Below are positions 25,118 through 35,197 of a stretch of DNA of 64,000 nt, in pieces. A program made the translations under genes and the position numbers. How positions within the stretch are numbered: the first letter of the stretch is position 1; the number at the start of each line of letters is the position of its first letter. The notes under the pieces were generated by a model. It did no database searches, was not told where the DNA came from, and worked only from the letters and a program-made list of their open reading frames with translations. Origin of the DNA: Candidatus Sulfotelmatobacter sp. (GTDB taxonomy: Bacteria > Acidobacteriota > Terriglobia > Terriglobales > Acidobacteriaceae); the NCBI GenBank assembly GCA_017883385.1, contig JADGNQ010000002.1, positions 62,001 to 126,000 on the forward strand, read 5' to 3'.

Positions 25118-28100
25118 ATGCGTGGGCCAAAAGACGGAGACCATAAAGCGTCACGCAGAACTTTCCTGAAGCAGATGCAGTGGGCGCCCGTGTTGTTTCT
25201 TCCCGCGCCGATTCATAGTTCCCTCATTCGTTCAGGCCTGCTGCAAATCGCCACCGCCGAGGCTTCCCCCTTCCCTCTCGCTGAGGTTCCCTTTGTGCCG
25301 CACTATCCGGCGAAATCTCCTCTGGATGACGTTGTTCGCCTGGCGGCTCCGGGCACGGATGAATACGTCACCGAAGGATATGCATTTGAGCTGATAGCGC
25401 TGCTTGAGGAATGGAGTAAGCAGCTGAAACTGGAACCTCCGGCAATCGCAACTCTGAGCAGGTTCATTGACCTCTCGATTCAATCATCTGTGCTTACTCC
25501 GATCCGCGAATCCCCGCTGCGTCCCAGCGATCGCATCGAAGTGTTCCGCAGAGAATTTGCGTCCGGATTACTTCCAGGCCGCGAACGATTCCTTTCGGAG
25601 ATAAAGAACTATCTGGCTCCGCTGAGGCGAGTCGAAACTGCTGACTTCGAAATCTATGAATGCACGCAAGCAGGCGACTCGCCTCTGACCGTCGAAGCCA
25701 AGATCCGGTATGACTTTGTAGGTACACGAGGCGAGGTGCGGGAAGAGCGAATCGGCTCCTGGCACACTCGGTGGTCGCGCAACGGGTCCGGTGCGTGGCG
25801 AGCGGTGCAGTGGAGTACCACCGAGGAAACCGTTAGCCGTGCCACCGGCCGGATCTTTGTTGACGTTACTTCCCGGGTTCTAGGGCAAACCGACTCCTAC
25901 AAAGAGCAACTGCTTCGGGGATCTGACTACTGGCGGACGGTTCTCGACGGGGCAGTCGGAGTCGACGTGTACGGGAACAACGGCTTGGCGGTCGGGGACT
26001 TCGACAACGACGGATTGGACGACTTGTACGTATGCCAACCTGCAGGACTGCCGAACCGACTCTATCGCAATCGAGGCGATGGGACATTCGAGGATGTGAC
26101 AGAAAAAGCAGGCGTCGGCGTGCTCGATTTCACCGCGTGCGCGCTATTCGCGGATTTTGAGAACCGGGGACTCCAGGATTTGCTTGTGGTCTGTGCAACC
26201 GGACCTCTGCTTTTCTTGAACGACGGCAACGGCAAGTTTTCTCTTAAGCGCGATGCGTTCCGCTTCGCACGACCGCCCCAAGGGGCGTTCACGAATGCCG
26301 CTGCCGCTGACTATGATCGTGACGGGCGCCTCGACATCTATTTTTGCCTCTATAGCTATTACCAGGGGCTGGACCAGTATCGCTATCCCGTTCCGTATTT
26401 CGACGCGCGGAATGGGCCTCCAAACTATCTCCTCCACAACGAAGGGAATGGAGTGTTCATTGACCGGACCGAGGCTTCCGGGCTGAATATCGATAATGAT
26501 CGATACAGTTTCGCCTGTTCGTGGGGCGACTGCAATGGAGATGGCTGGCCGGACTTGTACGTGGTCAATGACTTTGGCCGTAACAATCTCTACCGAAACA
26601 ACGGCGACGGGACATTTGCTGCGGCTTCCCGCGAAGCCCAAGTCGATGAGGCCGGAGCCGGCATGAGCGCATGCTGGTTCGATTTCGACAACGACGGCAA
26701 GCAGGACATCTACGCTGCGGGCATGTGGGTCGCGGCGGGCATGCGAGTTTTTGATGACTCGCATTTTCATGGTGGAGAACCGGCAAGCATCCGCTCCCTT
26801 TACCGGCGACACATGACCGGCAACTCACTGTACAGGAACCAAGGGGATGGCAAGTTTCAAAACGTGGCCGCGAAAGCGGGAGTTGAAATGGGCCGCTGGT
26901 CGTGGTCCACCGATGCGTGGGACTTTGACCACGATGGCTACCCGGACTTGTACGTCGCGAATGGATATATTTCCGGCATCGACCGGCGGGACGTTTCGAG
27001 CTTCTTCTGGCGTCAGGTCGTCGCGCAATCGCCGCAAGACTCCGGCCCTTCGCCAAGTTACGAGCGCGGATGGAGCGCCATCAATGAACTCATTCGTTCC
27101 GACTCGACCTGGAACGGTCACGAGAGGAATGTTTTCTTTGCAAACAATCGCGACGGCACGTTCTCCGATGTCTCCGGCGTGGTTGGGTTGGACTTTCGCG
27201 ACGACAGCCGGGCGTTTGCCCTCGCCGATTTCGATGGCGACGGCAGGCTGGAGATCGTGCTCAAGAGTCGAAATGCACCGCAAATCCGCGTCCTACATCT
27301 TGCGATGAACGGAATGGGCAATGCCGTTGCCTTCCGTTTGCGCGGAGACAAGAGCAATCGCGACGCGATCGGCTCCGCGATAACCGTCGAAGCGGGAACA
27401 CTTCGCCAGACGAAATATCTCCAAGCCGGCTCTGGATTTCTATCCCAACACACCAAGGAGATCTTTTTTGGCCTCGGGAAGAATCAGGGCGCCGCGCGCG
27501 CGACGATCCGGTGGCCCAGCGGCCTCACGCAGACGTTCGAAGGGTTGCCAATCAACCGTCGTATTGAAATCCGGGAGGGTGCGCGGGACTTCCTGGACAA
27601 GCCGTTCGCGACGTCTCCGCAGTCATGGGCTCAACCGGGCGATCCTCCAAGCGGCGAGATTCTGCCGTCGTCCGTGGGAACTTGGCTGATCGAACCCGTG
27701 AGAGCCCCGGACTTCTCTTTGCCCGATCTCGCCGGCAATCTCCGCGATCTTCGGTCGTTCCAAGACAGTTTCCTGCTGCTCAATTTCTGGACGACGGCCT
27801 CGCAAACCAGTTGCGATCAATTGCTGAGTATTGGCAAATCTCAGCCGGCCCTTGACTCGCGCGGACTTCGCATCGCCGCCATCAAGGTCGATGATCCTTC
27901 CGACCCTCGCGCGCTACAGTCATTCGCGACCAGAGAAGGCTTGACGTTTCCGATCCTGCTGGCCACGCAGGACATAGCGGGCATTTACAGCATCATGTAT
28001 CGATATCTGTTCGACCGTCACCGGGATCTCTCGCTCCCGACAACGTTCCTGATCGACAAAAACGGGAACATCGTCAAGGTGTACCAGGGAAGTTTTTCAT

Positions 28101-28951
28101 CCGAGCGCGTGTTGCAGGACCTGGCGTCAGTTCCCGACAATCCACGGGACCGCCTCCGCAAGGCACTTCCTTTCGCGGGGACTCTTCATCAAGACTCGTT
28201 TCAGCGCAACGATTTTACGTGCGGCGTTGCTTTCTTTCAGCACGGTTATCTTGACCAAGCCGCGCAGTCGTTCAAACAAGTCATCGCAGCGAAGCCCGAT
28301 GATCCCGAGGCTTATTACAATCTCGGCACGTCGTATCTCCGGCGCAACTCGCTGCAGCAGGCACGAGAGTATCTCGAACAGGCGGTGAAGCTACGTCCCG
28401 CGTATCCCGAAGCCTGGAACAATCTGGGCATGATCGCGGCTCAGGGAGGCAAGAACGAAGAAGCTATTCGAAACTTTCAGCAGTCGCTACAGTTGCGTCC
28501 TTCCTACGCCACCGCGCTGCTGAATCTCGGGAACGTCTATCGGCGCCAGGGGAATCTTGAGGAATCGGAGACACTACTGAAACGCGCCTTCGAGAGCGAA
28601 CCTAAGAACCCGGAGGTCAACTACGGCCTGGGAATGCTGTATGCCCGCCGTGACGAAACCGAGCGCGCCATCCAATTCCTGAAAAATGCGATAAGCCTGC
28701 GCCCGGAGTATGGTGACGCGCTCAACAACCTGGGAGTCCTGTTTGTTCAACAACAGCGCTTCCCCGAAGCGGAAGAAAACTTCAAGACATGCGTCGAGAA
28801 GGCTCCGGATTTTGATCAGGCGTATCTGAATCTCGCGCGTCTGTACCTCGTTTTGAAAGACAAAGAAAAAGCGCGAGCAGTTTTGCAAGCTCTGCTGCAA
28901 AGACAGCCGCAACACAAGATGGCTGAGCAGATGCTCCAACTGCTATATTGA
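25118..28951 (+). CDS. FG-GAP/ASPIC propeller protein fused to a degenerate redoxin and TPR repeats
   Basis: 1277 residues from ATG 25118. A Tat signal (ASRRTFLKQM) leads an exported protein. Residues about 50-245 form an unassigned N-terminal domain. A propeller with seven calcium-type motifs follows (about 290-740): DFDNDGLDD, degenerate DFENRGLQD, DYDRDGRLD, DCNGDGWPD, DFDNDGKQD, DFDHDGYPD and DFDGDGRLE. An ASPIC domain (about 740-820, SNRDAIGSAITV ... RIRW-like TIRWPSG) comes next, then a TlpA-like redoxin (about 860-1010) and TPR repeats (about 1030-1277). The redoxin active site reads NFWTTASQTSCDQ: the first Cys of CxxC is lost. It is the first gene of the plus-strand operon. Binding of an extracellular glycan or polymer is plausible; no catalytic role is shown. 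Confidence 0.88.
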   Translation: MRGPKDGDHKASRRTFLKQMQWAPVLFLPAPIHSSLIRSGLLQIATAEASPFPLAEVPFVPHYPAKSPLDDVVRLAAPGTDEYVTEGYAFELIALLEEWSKQLKLEPPAIATLSRFIDLSIQSSVLTPIRESPLRPSDRIEVFRREFASGLLPGRERFLSEIKNYLAPLRRVETADFEIYECTQAGDSPLTVEAKIRYDFVGTRGEVREERIGSWHTRWSRNGSGAWRAVQWSTTEETVSRATGRIFVDVTSRVLGQTDSYKEQLLRGSDYWRTVLDGAVGVDVYGNNGLAVGDFDNDGLDDLYVCQPAGLPNRLYRNRGDGTFEDVTEKAGVGVLDFTACALFADFENRGLQDLLVVCATGPLLFLNDGNGKFSLKRDAFRFARPPQGAFTNAAAADYDRDGRLDIYFCLYSYYQGLDQYRYPVPYFDARNGPPNYLLHNEGNGVFIDRTEASGLNIDNDRYSFACSWGDCNGDGWPDLYVVNDFGRNNLYRNNGDGTFAAASREAQVDEAGAGMSACWFDFDNDGKQDIYAAGMWVAAGMRVFDDSHFHGGEPASIRSLYRRHMTGNSLYRNQGDGKFQNVAAKAGVEMGRWSWSTDAWDFDHDGYPDLYVANGYISGIDRRDVSSFFWRQVVAQSPQDSGPSPSYERGWSAINELIRSDSTWNGHERNVFFANNRDGTFSDVSGVVGLDFRDDSRAFALADFDGDGRLEIVLKSRNAPQIRVLHLAMNGMGNAVAFRLRGDKSNRDAIGSAITVEAGTLRQTKYLQAGSGFLSQHTKEIFFGLGKNQGAARATIRWPSGLTQTFEGLPINRRIEIREGARDFLDKPFATSPQSWAQPGDPPSGEILPSSVGTWLIEPVRAPDFSLPDLAGNLRDLRSFQDSFLLLNFWTTASQTSCDQLLSIGKSQPALDSRGLRIAAIKVDDPSDPRALQSFATREGLTFPILLATQDIAGIYSIMYRYLFDRHRDLSLPTTFLIDKNGNIVKVYQGSFSSERVLQDLASVPDNPRDRLRKALPFAGTLHQDSFQRNDFTCGVAFFQHGYLDQAAQSFKQVIAAKPDDPEAYYNLGTSYLRRNSLQQAREYLEQAVKLRPAYPEAWNNLGMIAAQGGKNEEAIRNFQQSLQLRPSYATALLNLGNVYRRQGNLEESETLLKRAFESEPKNPEVNYGLGMLYARRDETERAIQFLKNAISLRPEYGDALNNLGVLFVQQQRFPEAEENFKTCVEKAPDFDQAYLNLARLYLVLKDKEKARAVLQALLQRQPQHKMAEQMLQLLY

Positions 28952-28974
28952 GCGCTTCGGCGAGGCATGTGCAG

Positions 28975-31521
28975 ATGTTTCATTGCGCTTCGAGTCAGGT
29001 CCAGAAAGCCAATCGCAATCCAGGATTCCTCGGCATTCTCGTCGGGGCGGCGATTGTAATGTCCGGCCTGGGGTTCGCAGCTCAGCAACCTTCGCGCAAC
29101 GGCCACAACACCGGCCCGTCCGCGGAAGTGGTCTCCCCTTTTCAGCAAGCAGAGCAACTGATTCAGCAAGGCCTTTTCGAGCAGGCAAGAGAAATCGTCG
29201 CCGAGGAACTCAAGCAAAACCCGACCAGCATAGAGGCTTACAACCTGCTGGGCATCGCCTACACGGACGAAAAGGACTACGCCCATGCCATCGATGCCTT
29301 CCAGCAGGCACTCAGACTGGGTCCTGACTCCACGAAAACTCATAACAACCTGGGCAGTCTTTATATCGCTGAACAAAAGTTCGACCTCGCCGAAAAGGAG
29401 TTCACAACAGTCCTGAGCCGGGCCCCCGCGAATCGCGATGCAAACTATAACCTGGGTCTGCTTCTCATGACGAAAGGAGCTCCACTGGCGGCGATTCCAC
29501 ACTTTCAGCGCGTGCATCCTCAAACCGTCGAATCACAAATGAACCTGGTGCGCGCTTATGTTCTGGCAGGAAAAACCTCCGAGGGCTTGAAGACAGCCAG
29601 CGCACTCTCGGCAGCGCACAAGCAGGATGTGCAGTTGCATTTCACGCTCGGCGTGCTGCTCGCCTCGGCGAAACAATACAAACCGGCGAAACTTGAGCTC
29701 GAACAGGCCAACGCGCTGCAGCCTGAAACGTTCGAGATTCTCCATAACCTTGGTCAGACATACCTCCGGGGACACGAATACGCAAAAGCCGATCTCACCC
29801 TCAATCGCGCGCTCAAGGTGAAGCCCGATTCCGCGGAAACCCTTTACCTGCTGGCCCAGGTGTACTCCGACCAGGCGAAGCCGATGGATGCTCTCGAACT
29901 GCTGGTACGCGCCCATAAGGTGGCGCCGCAGAATATCGATGTGATCTTCCTGATGGCCCGCGTCAGCATGACCCAGAATTATTTCGAAGACGCAATTCCG
30001 CTGCTCGAATCCGGTCTGAAGCTTGCACCACAACGCGCCGATCTCCACGCCGCCCTGGGCGAGAGCTATTTCATGGCGGGCAAAGCAGAAAGAGCAATCG
30101 ACGAATTCAAGACGCTCATCGCGTTAGACCCGACCGCGCGTTCCTACACATTCATGGGGCTTTCCTACCGGCATTTGGGACGATTCGAGGAGGCCCTGAA
30201 GTATTTCGAGGAAGGGTTGAAACTGGATCAGCACGACGCCTCGTGCCTGTTCAATATCGGCTATATCCAGGAGCGGCAGGGAAATTATGCGCGAGCGGAT
30301 GACTTATTCCAGCAGGCACTCCGCTCGAATCCGGATTTTTCCGAGGCGCTCCTGGAGTTGGCGAATCTCCGTGTGAAAGATAAGAAATTCGCGGAAGCCG
30401 CTGAGCTTCTTCGGCGATACGTGAAGGTAAGCCGCGATCCCGCTTCCGGCTACTACAAACTTGCCATGGCCGAAAGGAGCCTTCATCAAACTGCGGCCGC
30501 ACAGAGAGATTTGAATGTTTTCCAGACACTCTCGAAGAATTCAACAACTGGGCCCTACCCGTATCAGCACCTTTTTGACTACCTCGACAACCGTTCGAAG
30601 CTTTCTCCGCAAGAACGCAGCCAGCTGGATGTCGCCGAACTGAACGAGCAGATCCAGAAACATCCCGGCCAGTCGCAGGATCTGTACTTGCTCGCCGAAA
30701 CCTACCTGAAGCTGGGAAAGCCTGGCGTAGCCCGGGAAACAATTGCGCAGCTTGATCAACTGAGTGCGGATGACTATCGCACGCAGACCGGCGTCGGCGT
30801 GTTGCTCGCGCGCTTCCGTTTGTACGATGACGCCATTCACCATTTCCAGACTGCACTGCGCGTGAATCCGGACTCGGACGACGTGAAATTCGATTTAGCC
30901 GATGCCTATTTCCGCAAAGGCCAGTATGCGGACGCGCTCGATGCGGCGCAGAGAGTTTCGCCGGCGGGTCAGCAGGATGATGCTTTCCTGTCGTTGCTGG
31001 GAGATATTGAAGCCCACATCGGGGAAACCGCCAAGGCGATGGAAATCTTCCGCAATGCCATCAGCCGGAATCCCGACAACGACCAGTACTATCTCTCCCT
31101 GACCCTCGTGCAGATCCGGAGAAATGATCTCAATGGCGCGGAGCAGACACTCCAGAAGGGTCTCGCGCGAATTCCCGGCTCGGGGAAGATCATGTGGGGC
31201 CTGGGGCTCGTCTCCGTATTGAGAGGCAACACTGCACAAGCCGCCGAGCGCCTGGAACGCGCCGTCGATTTGCTGCCGGAGTGGGCTGGCAGTTATTCCA
31301 CGCTGGGCGTTTTCTATTACCAGACAGGACAGATTGAGAAGGCCCGTGAAGTGCTCAACCGTTTCAAGGGGAGCAATGCCGGGGGTCTGGATGTTGGCCG
31401 GATCGAGGAAACTCTGTCCAAGGCTCCAGCGAATGCCTCCGCAGCAGGCCAGCCCATGCCGATGGCCGCCCGACAACAACTGCTTCAGTTAGCGCTGCTG
31501 ATTGCGGATCGCAGTTTGTGA
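28975..31521 (+). CDS. Large exported TPR-repeat protein
   Basis: 848 residues from ATG 28975 (GAGG upstream); a TTG at 28948 that overlaps the previous stop is an alternative. A signal anchor (FLGILVGAAIVMSGLGFAAQ) is followed by some twenty TPR units: AEQLIQQGLFEQAREIVAEE, NLLGIAYTDEKDYAHAIDAF, HNNLGSLYIAEQKFDLAEKE and others up to about residue 800. No enzymatic domain is seen. The architecture resembles PEP-CTERM-type TPR organisers, but no sorting motif is present. It directly follows the propeller/redoxin/TPR fusion and probably forms a scaffold with it in the periplasm or on the outer membrane. Confidence 0.87.
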   Translation: MFHCASSQVQKANRNPGFLGILVGAAIVMSGLGFAAQQPSRNGHNTGPSAEVVSPFQQAEQLIQQGLFEQAREIVAEELKQNPTSIEAYNLLGIAYTDEKDYAHAIDAFQQALRLGPDSTKTHNNLGSLYIAEQKFDLAEKEFTTVLSRAPANRDANYNLGLLLMTKGAPLAAIPHFQRVHPQTVESQMNLVRAYVLAGKTSEGLKTASALSAAHKQDVQLHFTLGVLLASAKQYKPAKLELEQANALQPETFEILHNLGQTYLRGHEYAKADLTLNRALKVKPDSAETLYLLAQVYSDQAKPMDALELLVRAHKVAPQNIDVIFLMARVSMTQNYFEDAIPLLESGLKLAPQRADLHAALGESYFMAGKAERAIDEFKTLIALDPTARSYTFMGLSYRHLGRFEEALKYFEEGLKLDQHDASCLFNIGYIQERQGNYARADDLFQQALRSNPDFSEALLELANLRVKDKKFAEAAELLRRYVKVSRDPASGYYKLAMAERSLHQTAAAQRDLNVFQTLSKNSTTGPYPYQHLFDYLDNRSKLSPQERSQLDVAELNEQIQKHPGQSQDLYLLAETYLKLGKPGVARETIAQLDQLSADDYRTQTGVGVLLARFRLYDDAIHHFQTALRVNPDSDDVKFDLADAYFRKGQYADALDAAQRVSPAGQQDDAFLSLLGDIEAHIGETAKAMEIFRNAISRNPDNDQYYLSLTLVQIRRNDLNGAEQTLQKGLARIPGSGKIMWGLGLVSVLRGNTAQAAERLERAVDLLPEWAGSYSTLGVFYYQTGQIEKAREVLNRFKGSNAGGLDVGRIEETLSKAPANASAAGQPMPMAARQQLLQLALLIADRSL

Positions 31522-31634
31522 CAAGTCGGAGACCCTCCTCGGGCAATGTTAAGATTCTGACGCGTCGCCTGAAACCATTGAACGCAACCTGATCTGAGCG
31601 ATTCGGCCCAGCAACACGGTGCGCTTATTCGAGA

Positions 31635-33410
31635 ATGGAAAAGAAATCAGCGAATACCATGAAGCACCTTGCTCTCGCCATGCGGTGTGGCGCATTCCTG
31701 GTGCTGGGCATCGCGACCGGCACAGACGTCCATTCCGGGGCCTTCGCCGCTCAGTCTTCGACGAAGCAGGAATCTCCCATTCCTGTCCGCTACACCGATG
31801 TCCGTGAAAGCGCCAAAATTTCTTTTCAGCAAGATTCCACGCAGACCGAAGAAAAGTATTATCTCGAAACCATGGGCACCGGCGTGGGTTGGATCGACTA
31901 CGACCAGGATGGTCTGATGGACTTGTTCTTTGTCCAGTCTGCCGCTACTGACATATACAAACCGCCGCATCCCTTGCGTTGCGCGCTCTACCACAACAAC
32001 GGCGATGGAACCTTCACCGACGTCACCGAGAAAGCCGGCGTGGGAGGCGAAGGCCACTACGGCCAGGGCGTTGCTGTCGGCGACTTCGACAATGACGGAT
32101 ATCCGGACTTGTACGTGACCGGCTATGGCCGCGCCATTCTCTATCACAACAACGGGAATGGAACCTTCACCGACGTCACGGCCAAAGCTGGCGTCGCCGA
32201 CGAGGGCGGATGGTCCACCAGCGCCGGATGGTTCGATTACGACAAAGACGGCTGGCTCGACCTGGTCGTCACCAACTACATTGAATGGACGCCGAAGAAC
32301 AATACCTGGTGCGGCGAGCGCCGGCCGGGATACCGTTCCTACTGCCATCCTGGAAATTACAAAGGCGAGCGCATCAAGCTCTACCACAACAACCATGATG
32401 GAACCTTCACCGACGTCAGCGATGTATCCGGAGTGGGAAAACCCGAGGCTAAGGGCATGGGCGTTGTTCTGGCGGACTTCAACAACGACGGCTGGCCCGA
32501 CATTGCCATCGCCAACGACTCGTGGCCCAATTTTCTTTTCATCAACAAGCATAACGGAACGTTTGAAGACGTTTCGCTGGTCTCAGGACTGGCCGCCAGC
32601 GAAGATGGACGATACGAGGCCGGCATGGGCATCGATGCTGCCGACGTGGACGGCGACGGATGGCAGGATGTTTACATCACTCACCTCGACTTCGAATTGA
32701 ATCGTCTGTACCACAACGCTCAGGATGGCACCTTCACCGATGACACGTTTGCCTCGCGCATCGGAAACAAGGCGGTCTTGATGAGCGGTGTGGCCATGAA
32801 ATTTCTGGATTACGACAACGATGGCTGGAACGATATCCTGCAACTCAACGGAGCGATGCTCGACAATGTTTCGCTGTATCACGGTGAAGTGTCGTACAAA
32901 GAGCCGTTGCTCATGTATCGCAATCTCGGGAAAGGCCAGTTCGACAAGGTATCGGAGTCGCTCGGTCCTGATTTCATGCGTCCGATCGTCGGTCGCGGTC
33001 TCGCGACGGCTGACTACGATAACGACGGCGATATCGATATTGTCACCAACAATCGCGGTGACTATCCATCGCTCCTGCGCAACGACGGCGGGAATGCCAA
33101 TCACTGGCTGACTATCCAGTTGATCGGAACAAAATCGAATCGCGACGGCATCGGCGCTTCACTCAAATTGACTTCGGAAGGCTTCGTGCACGTGGAACAG
33201 GCAAAGGGCGGCATGAGCTACATGTCGGCTAGCGACCCTCGAATTCACTTTGGTTTGGGGAAACGAACGAAGATCGAATCCCTGGAGATTACCTGGCCGA
33301 GCGGGCAGGTGGATCGATTGACAAACCTGTCCATCGACCAGATCATCGCAGTGAAAGAGGGTACCGGAGTGATCCCGCGCCAGTTTCCAAAGATCTCGAG
33401 CCCGAAATGA
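31635..33410 (+). CDS. Exported FG-GAP/ASPIC (CRTAC1-like) seven-bladed propeller protein
   Basis: 591 residues. A signal peptide (CGAFLVLGIATGTDVHSGAF) precedes seven calcium-type blade motifs: DYDQDGLMD, DFDNDGYPD, DYDKDGWLD, DFNNDGWPD, DVDGDGWQD, DYDNDGWND and DYDNDGDID. Each is paired with a LYHNNGDGTFTDVT-type strand. A Cys-containing insertion (WCGERRPGYRSYC) separates the third and fourth blades. A C-terminal ASPIC domain (about 500-580) has KSNRDGIGASLKL, HFGLGK and LEITWPSGQ. These proteins are secreted, bind calcium and are thought to be adhesive or carbohydrate-binding, with no known catalysis. Its stop overlaps the next start by ATGA. The gap to the preceding TPR gene is 113 bases. 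Confidence 0.9.
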   Translation: MEKKSANTMKHLALAMRCGAFLVLGIATGTDVHSGAFAAQSSTKQESPIPVRYTDVRESAKISFQQDSTQTEEKYYLETMGTGVGWIDYDQDGLMDLFFVQSAATDIYKPPHPLRCALYHNNGDGTFTDVTEKAGVGGEGHYGQGVAVGDFDNDGYPDLYVTGYGRAILYHNNGNGTFTDVTAKAGVADEGGWSTSAGWFDYDKDGWLDLVVTNYIEWTPKNNTWCGERRPGYRSYCHPGNYKGERIKLYHNNHDGTFTDVSDVSGVGKPEAKGMGVVLADFNNDGWPDIAIANDSWPNFLFINKHNGTFEDVSLVSGLAASEDGRYEAGMGIDAADVDGDGWQDVYITHLDFELNRLYHNAQDGTFTDDTFASRIGNKAVLMSGVAMKFLDYDNDGWNDILQLNGAMLDNVSLYHGEVSYKEPLLMYRNLGKGQFDKVSESLGPDFMRPIVGRGLATADYDNDGDIDIVTNNRGDYPSLLRNDGGNANHWLTIQLIGTKSNRDGIGASLKLTSEGFVHVEQAKGGMSYMSASDPRIHFGLGKRTKIESLEITWPSGQVDRLTNLSIDQIIAVKEGTGVIPRQFPKISSPK

Positions 33411-35197
33411 CCTTTCCCCGGCGAACTTTCCTCGGTTCATCTCTCATGGTTCTCGGCAGCACGCTGCTCGACGCGCTTACTAAACCAACTTGGAAATGGA
33501 AGCGCAGCGTCATTCTGCAGTCGGCCCCTGCTGCGCCTTCCACGTCTCCGGTGCAATTCGTTGACGTAGCCCACGAAGCCGGTCTCAACATTCCCAACGT
33601 CTGGGGCGCGGCCGATCACAAGCGTTACATCATCGAGGCCAAAGGCAGCGGGATTGCCTTCTTCGATTACGACCATGACGGCTGGCTGGATATTTACTTG
33701 ACGAATGGAACGCGCCTCGGCGAGAACTGGCCCGACGGGCAGGCGCCCACCTCGCATCTGTATAAGAACAACCGCGATGGAACGTTCACCGACGTCACGG
33801 AGAAGTCCGGGTTGGCGCGCACCGGGTGGCAGACCGGCGTGTGCATTGGAGATTACGACAACGATGGCTGGGACGATCTCTTCTGCTGCTTCTGGGGACA
33901 CAACATTCTTTTTCATAACAACGGCGACGGCACATTCACCGATGTCACTGGCAAATCCGGCCTTCGCGATGAACGCGTGCGCTGGGGTGCGGGCTGCACT
34001 TTCCTCGACTATGACCGCGACGGGCACCTGGATCTCTTCGTCTGCAATTACATCCAACTCGATCCCGCGAAAACCCCGTCGGCTGGCGATCCCGCAGCGT
34101 GCCAGTGGAAAGGGATTCCGGTGATGTGCGGCCCCCGCGGCCTTACCGGGGACACCAACGTCCTTTACCACAACAATGGCGACGGCACTTTTACCGATGT
34201 CTCGCAGAAGTCGGGCATCCTCAAGGCGGGCCCGCGATATTCCATCACTGCTGTCTCGTGCGATTTCGATAACGACGGCTGGCCGGACATCTATGTAGCC
34301 GTGGACTCCGAGCCCAGTATTCTGTTTCGCAACAATCACGACGGTACTTTCACAGATGTAGCGGTGATGGCAGGATGCGCTTACAGCGAGAATGGTCACG
34401 AGCAGGCCGGAATGGGAGTTGCGGTCGCCGATTACGACTGCGACGGCTGGTTCGACATCTTCAAGACAAATTTTGCCGATGACACCTGCAACCTCTATCA
34501 CAACAACGGAGATGGCACCTTCAGCGATGTGACATTCGCCTCCGGAGTAGGAATTAACAATCAGTACGTCGCGTGGGGCTGTGGATTTGTAGATTATGAC
34601 AACGATGGCTGGCAGGACATTCTCCAGGTCAATGGACACGTCTATCCGGAGATCGGCGGTCACGAGATTGGCCAGACTTACAAGAATCCGCGACTCGTCT
34701 ACAGGAATATGGGCAACGGGCAATTCAAAGATGTGTCATCCGCGATGGGCCCGGGAATCAACGAGCACTTTTCCAGCCGTGGCGCGGCGTTTGGCGACTA
34801 CGACAACGACGGCGATATCGACGCACTGGTTTTGAACATGAACGATCTGCCCTCGCTGCTGCGCAACGACGGCGGCAACAAACAGAACTGGATCAAGATC
34901 AAATTGATTGGAACAAAGTGCAATCGCACCGCAATCGGCGCTCGGGTGCGCGTCGTTACTGGCAATCACGCGCAGATGGACGAGGTCCGCAGCGGATCAA
35001 GCGTCATGTCGCAGGGCGATTTGCGCTTACACTTCGGGTTGGGCAAAGCGCCGACGGTCGACCTGATCGAAGTAAAATGGCCGACGACACTGAAGCTCGA
35101 ACGATTCACGCAGGTGAAAGCGAACCGGATCCTTACGATCCGCGAGGGCAGCGGGCTCGTCGAGCCTGAGACATCGCAAACGAAACCGGCAAAATGA
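33407..35197 (+). CDS. Tat-exported FG-GAP/ASPIC propeller protein (paralogue)
   Basis: 596 residues, starting inside the ATGA overlap with the previous gene. The N-terminus MTFPRRTFLGSSLMVLGS is a Tat signal, unlike the Sec-type signal of its paralogue. Seven blade motifs are intact: DYDHDGWLD, DYDNDGWDD, DYDRDGHLD, DFDNDGWPD, DYDCDGWFD, DYDNDGWQD and DYDNDGDID. A two-Cys insertion (CQWKGIPVMCGPRG) lies after the third blade. The ASPIC domain has CNRTAIGARVRV, HFGLGK and IEVKWPTT. A propeller folded in the cytoplasm before export suggests a cofactor or metal loaded inside. It is followed by a dehydrogenase with another ATGA overlap, so synthesis of the two is probably coupled. Confidence 0.9.
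   Translation: MTFPRRTFLGSSLMVLGSTLLDALTKPTWKWKRSVILQSAPAAPSTSPVQFVDVAHEAGLNIPNVWGAADHKRYIIEAKGSGIAFFDYDHDGWLDIYLTNGTRLGENWPDGQAPTSHLYKNNRDGTFTDVTEKSGLARTGWQTGVCIGDYDNDGWDDLFCCFWGHNILFHNNGDGTFTDVTGKSGLRDERVRWGAGCTFLDYDRDGHLDLFVCNYIQLDPAKTPSAGDPAACQWKGIPVMCGPRGLTGDTNVLYHNNGDGTFTDVSQKSGILKAGPRYSITAVSCDFDNDGWPDIYVAVDSEPSILFRNNHDGTFTDVAVMAGCAYSENGHEQAGMGVAVADYDCDGWFDIFKTNFADDTCNLYHNNGDGTFSDVTFASGVGINNQYVAWGCGFVDYDNDGWQDILQVNGHVYPEIGGHEIGQTYKNPRLVYRNMGNGQFKDVSSAMGPGINEHFSSRGAAFGDYDNDGDIDALVLNMNDLPSLLRNDGGNKQNWIKIKLIGTKCNRTAIGARVRVVTGNHAQMDEVRSGSSVMSQGDLRLHFGLGKAPTVDLIEVKWPTTLKLERFTQVKANRILTIREGSGLVEPETSQTKPAK

Noticed and set aside
25980-27280. Periodic DNA similarity within the ASPIC genes as a possible tandem repeat or CRISPR-like array
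   Set aside because: The period follows protein blade motifs (DxDxDG), is uneven in length and carries no spacer pattern.
26144-27283. Two minus-strand open frames across the first ASPIC gene
   Set aside because: They mirror the repeated blade motifs on the other strand (strings of Val, Ile and Asp) and have no ribosome-binding site.
31647-34723. Long minus-strand open frames across the second and third ASPIC genes
   Set aside because: Antisense shadows of the repetitive propeller coding sequence; the plus-strand genes have signal peptides and coupled starts.
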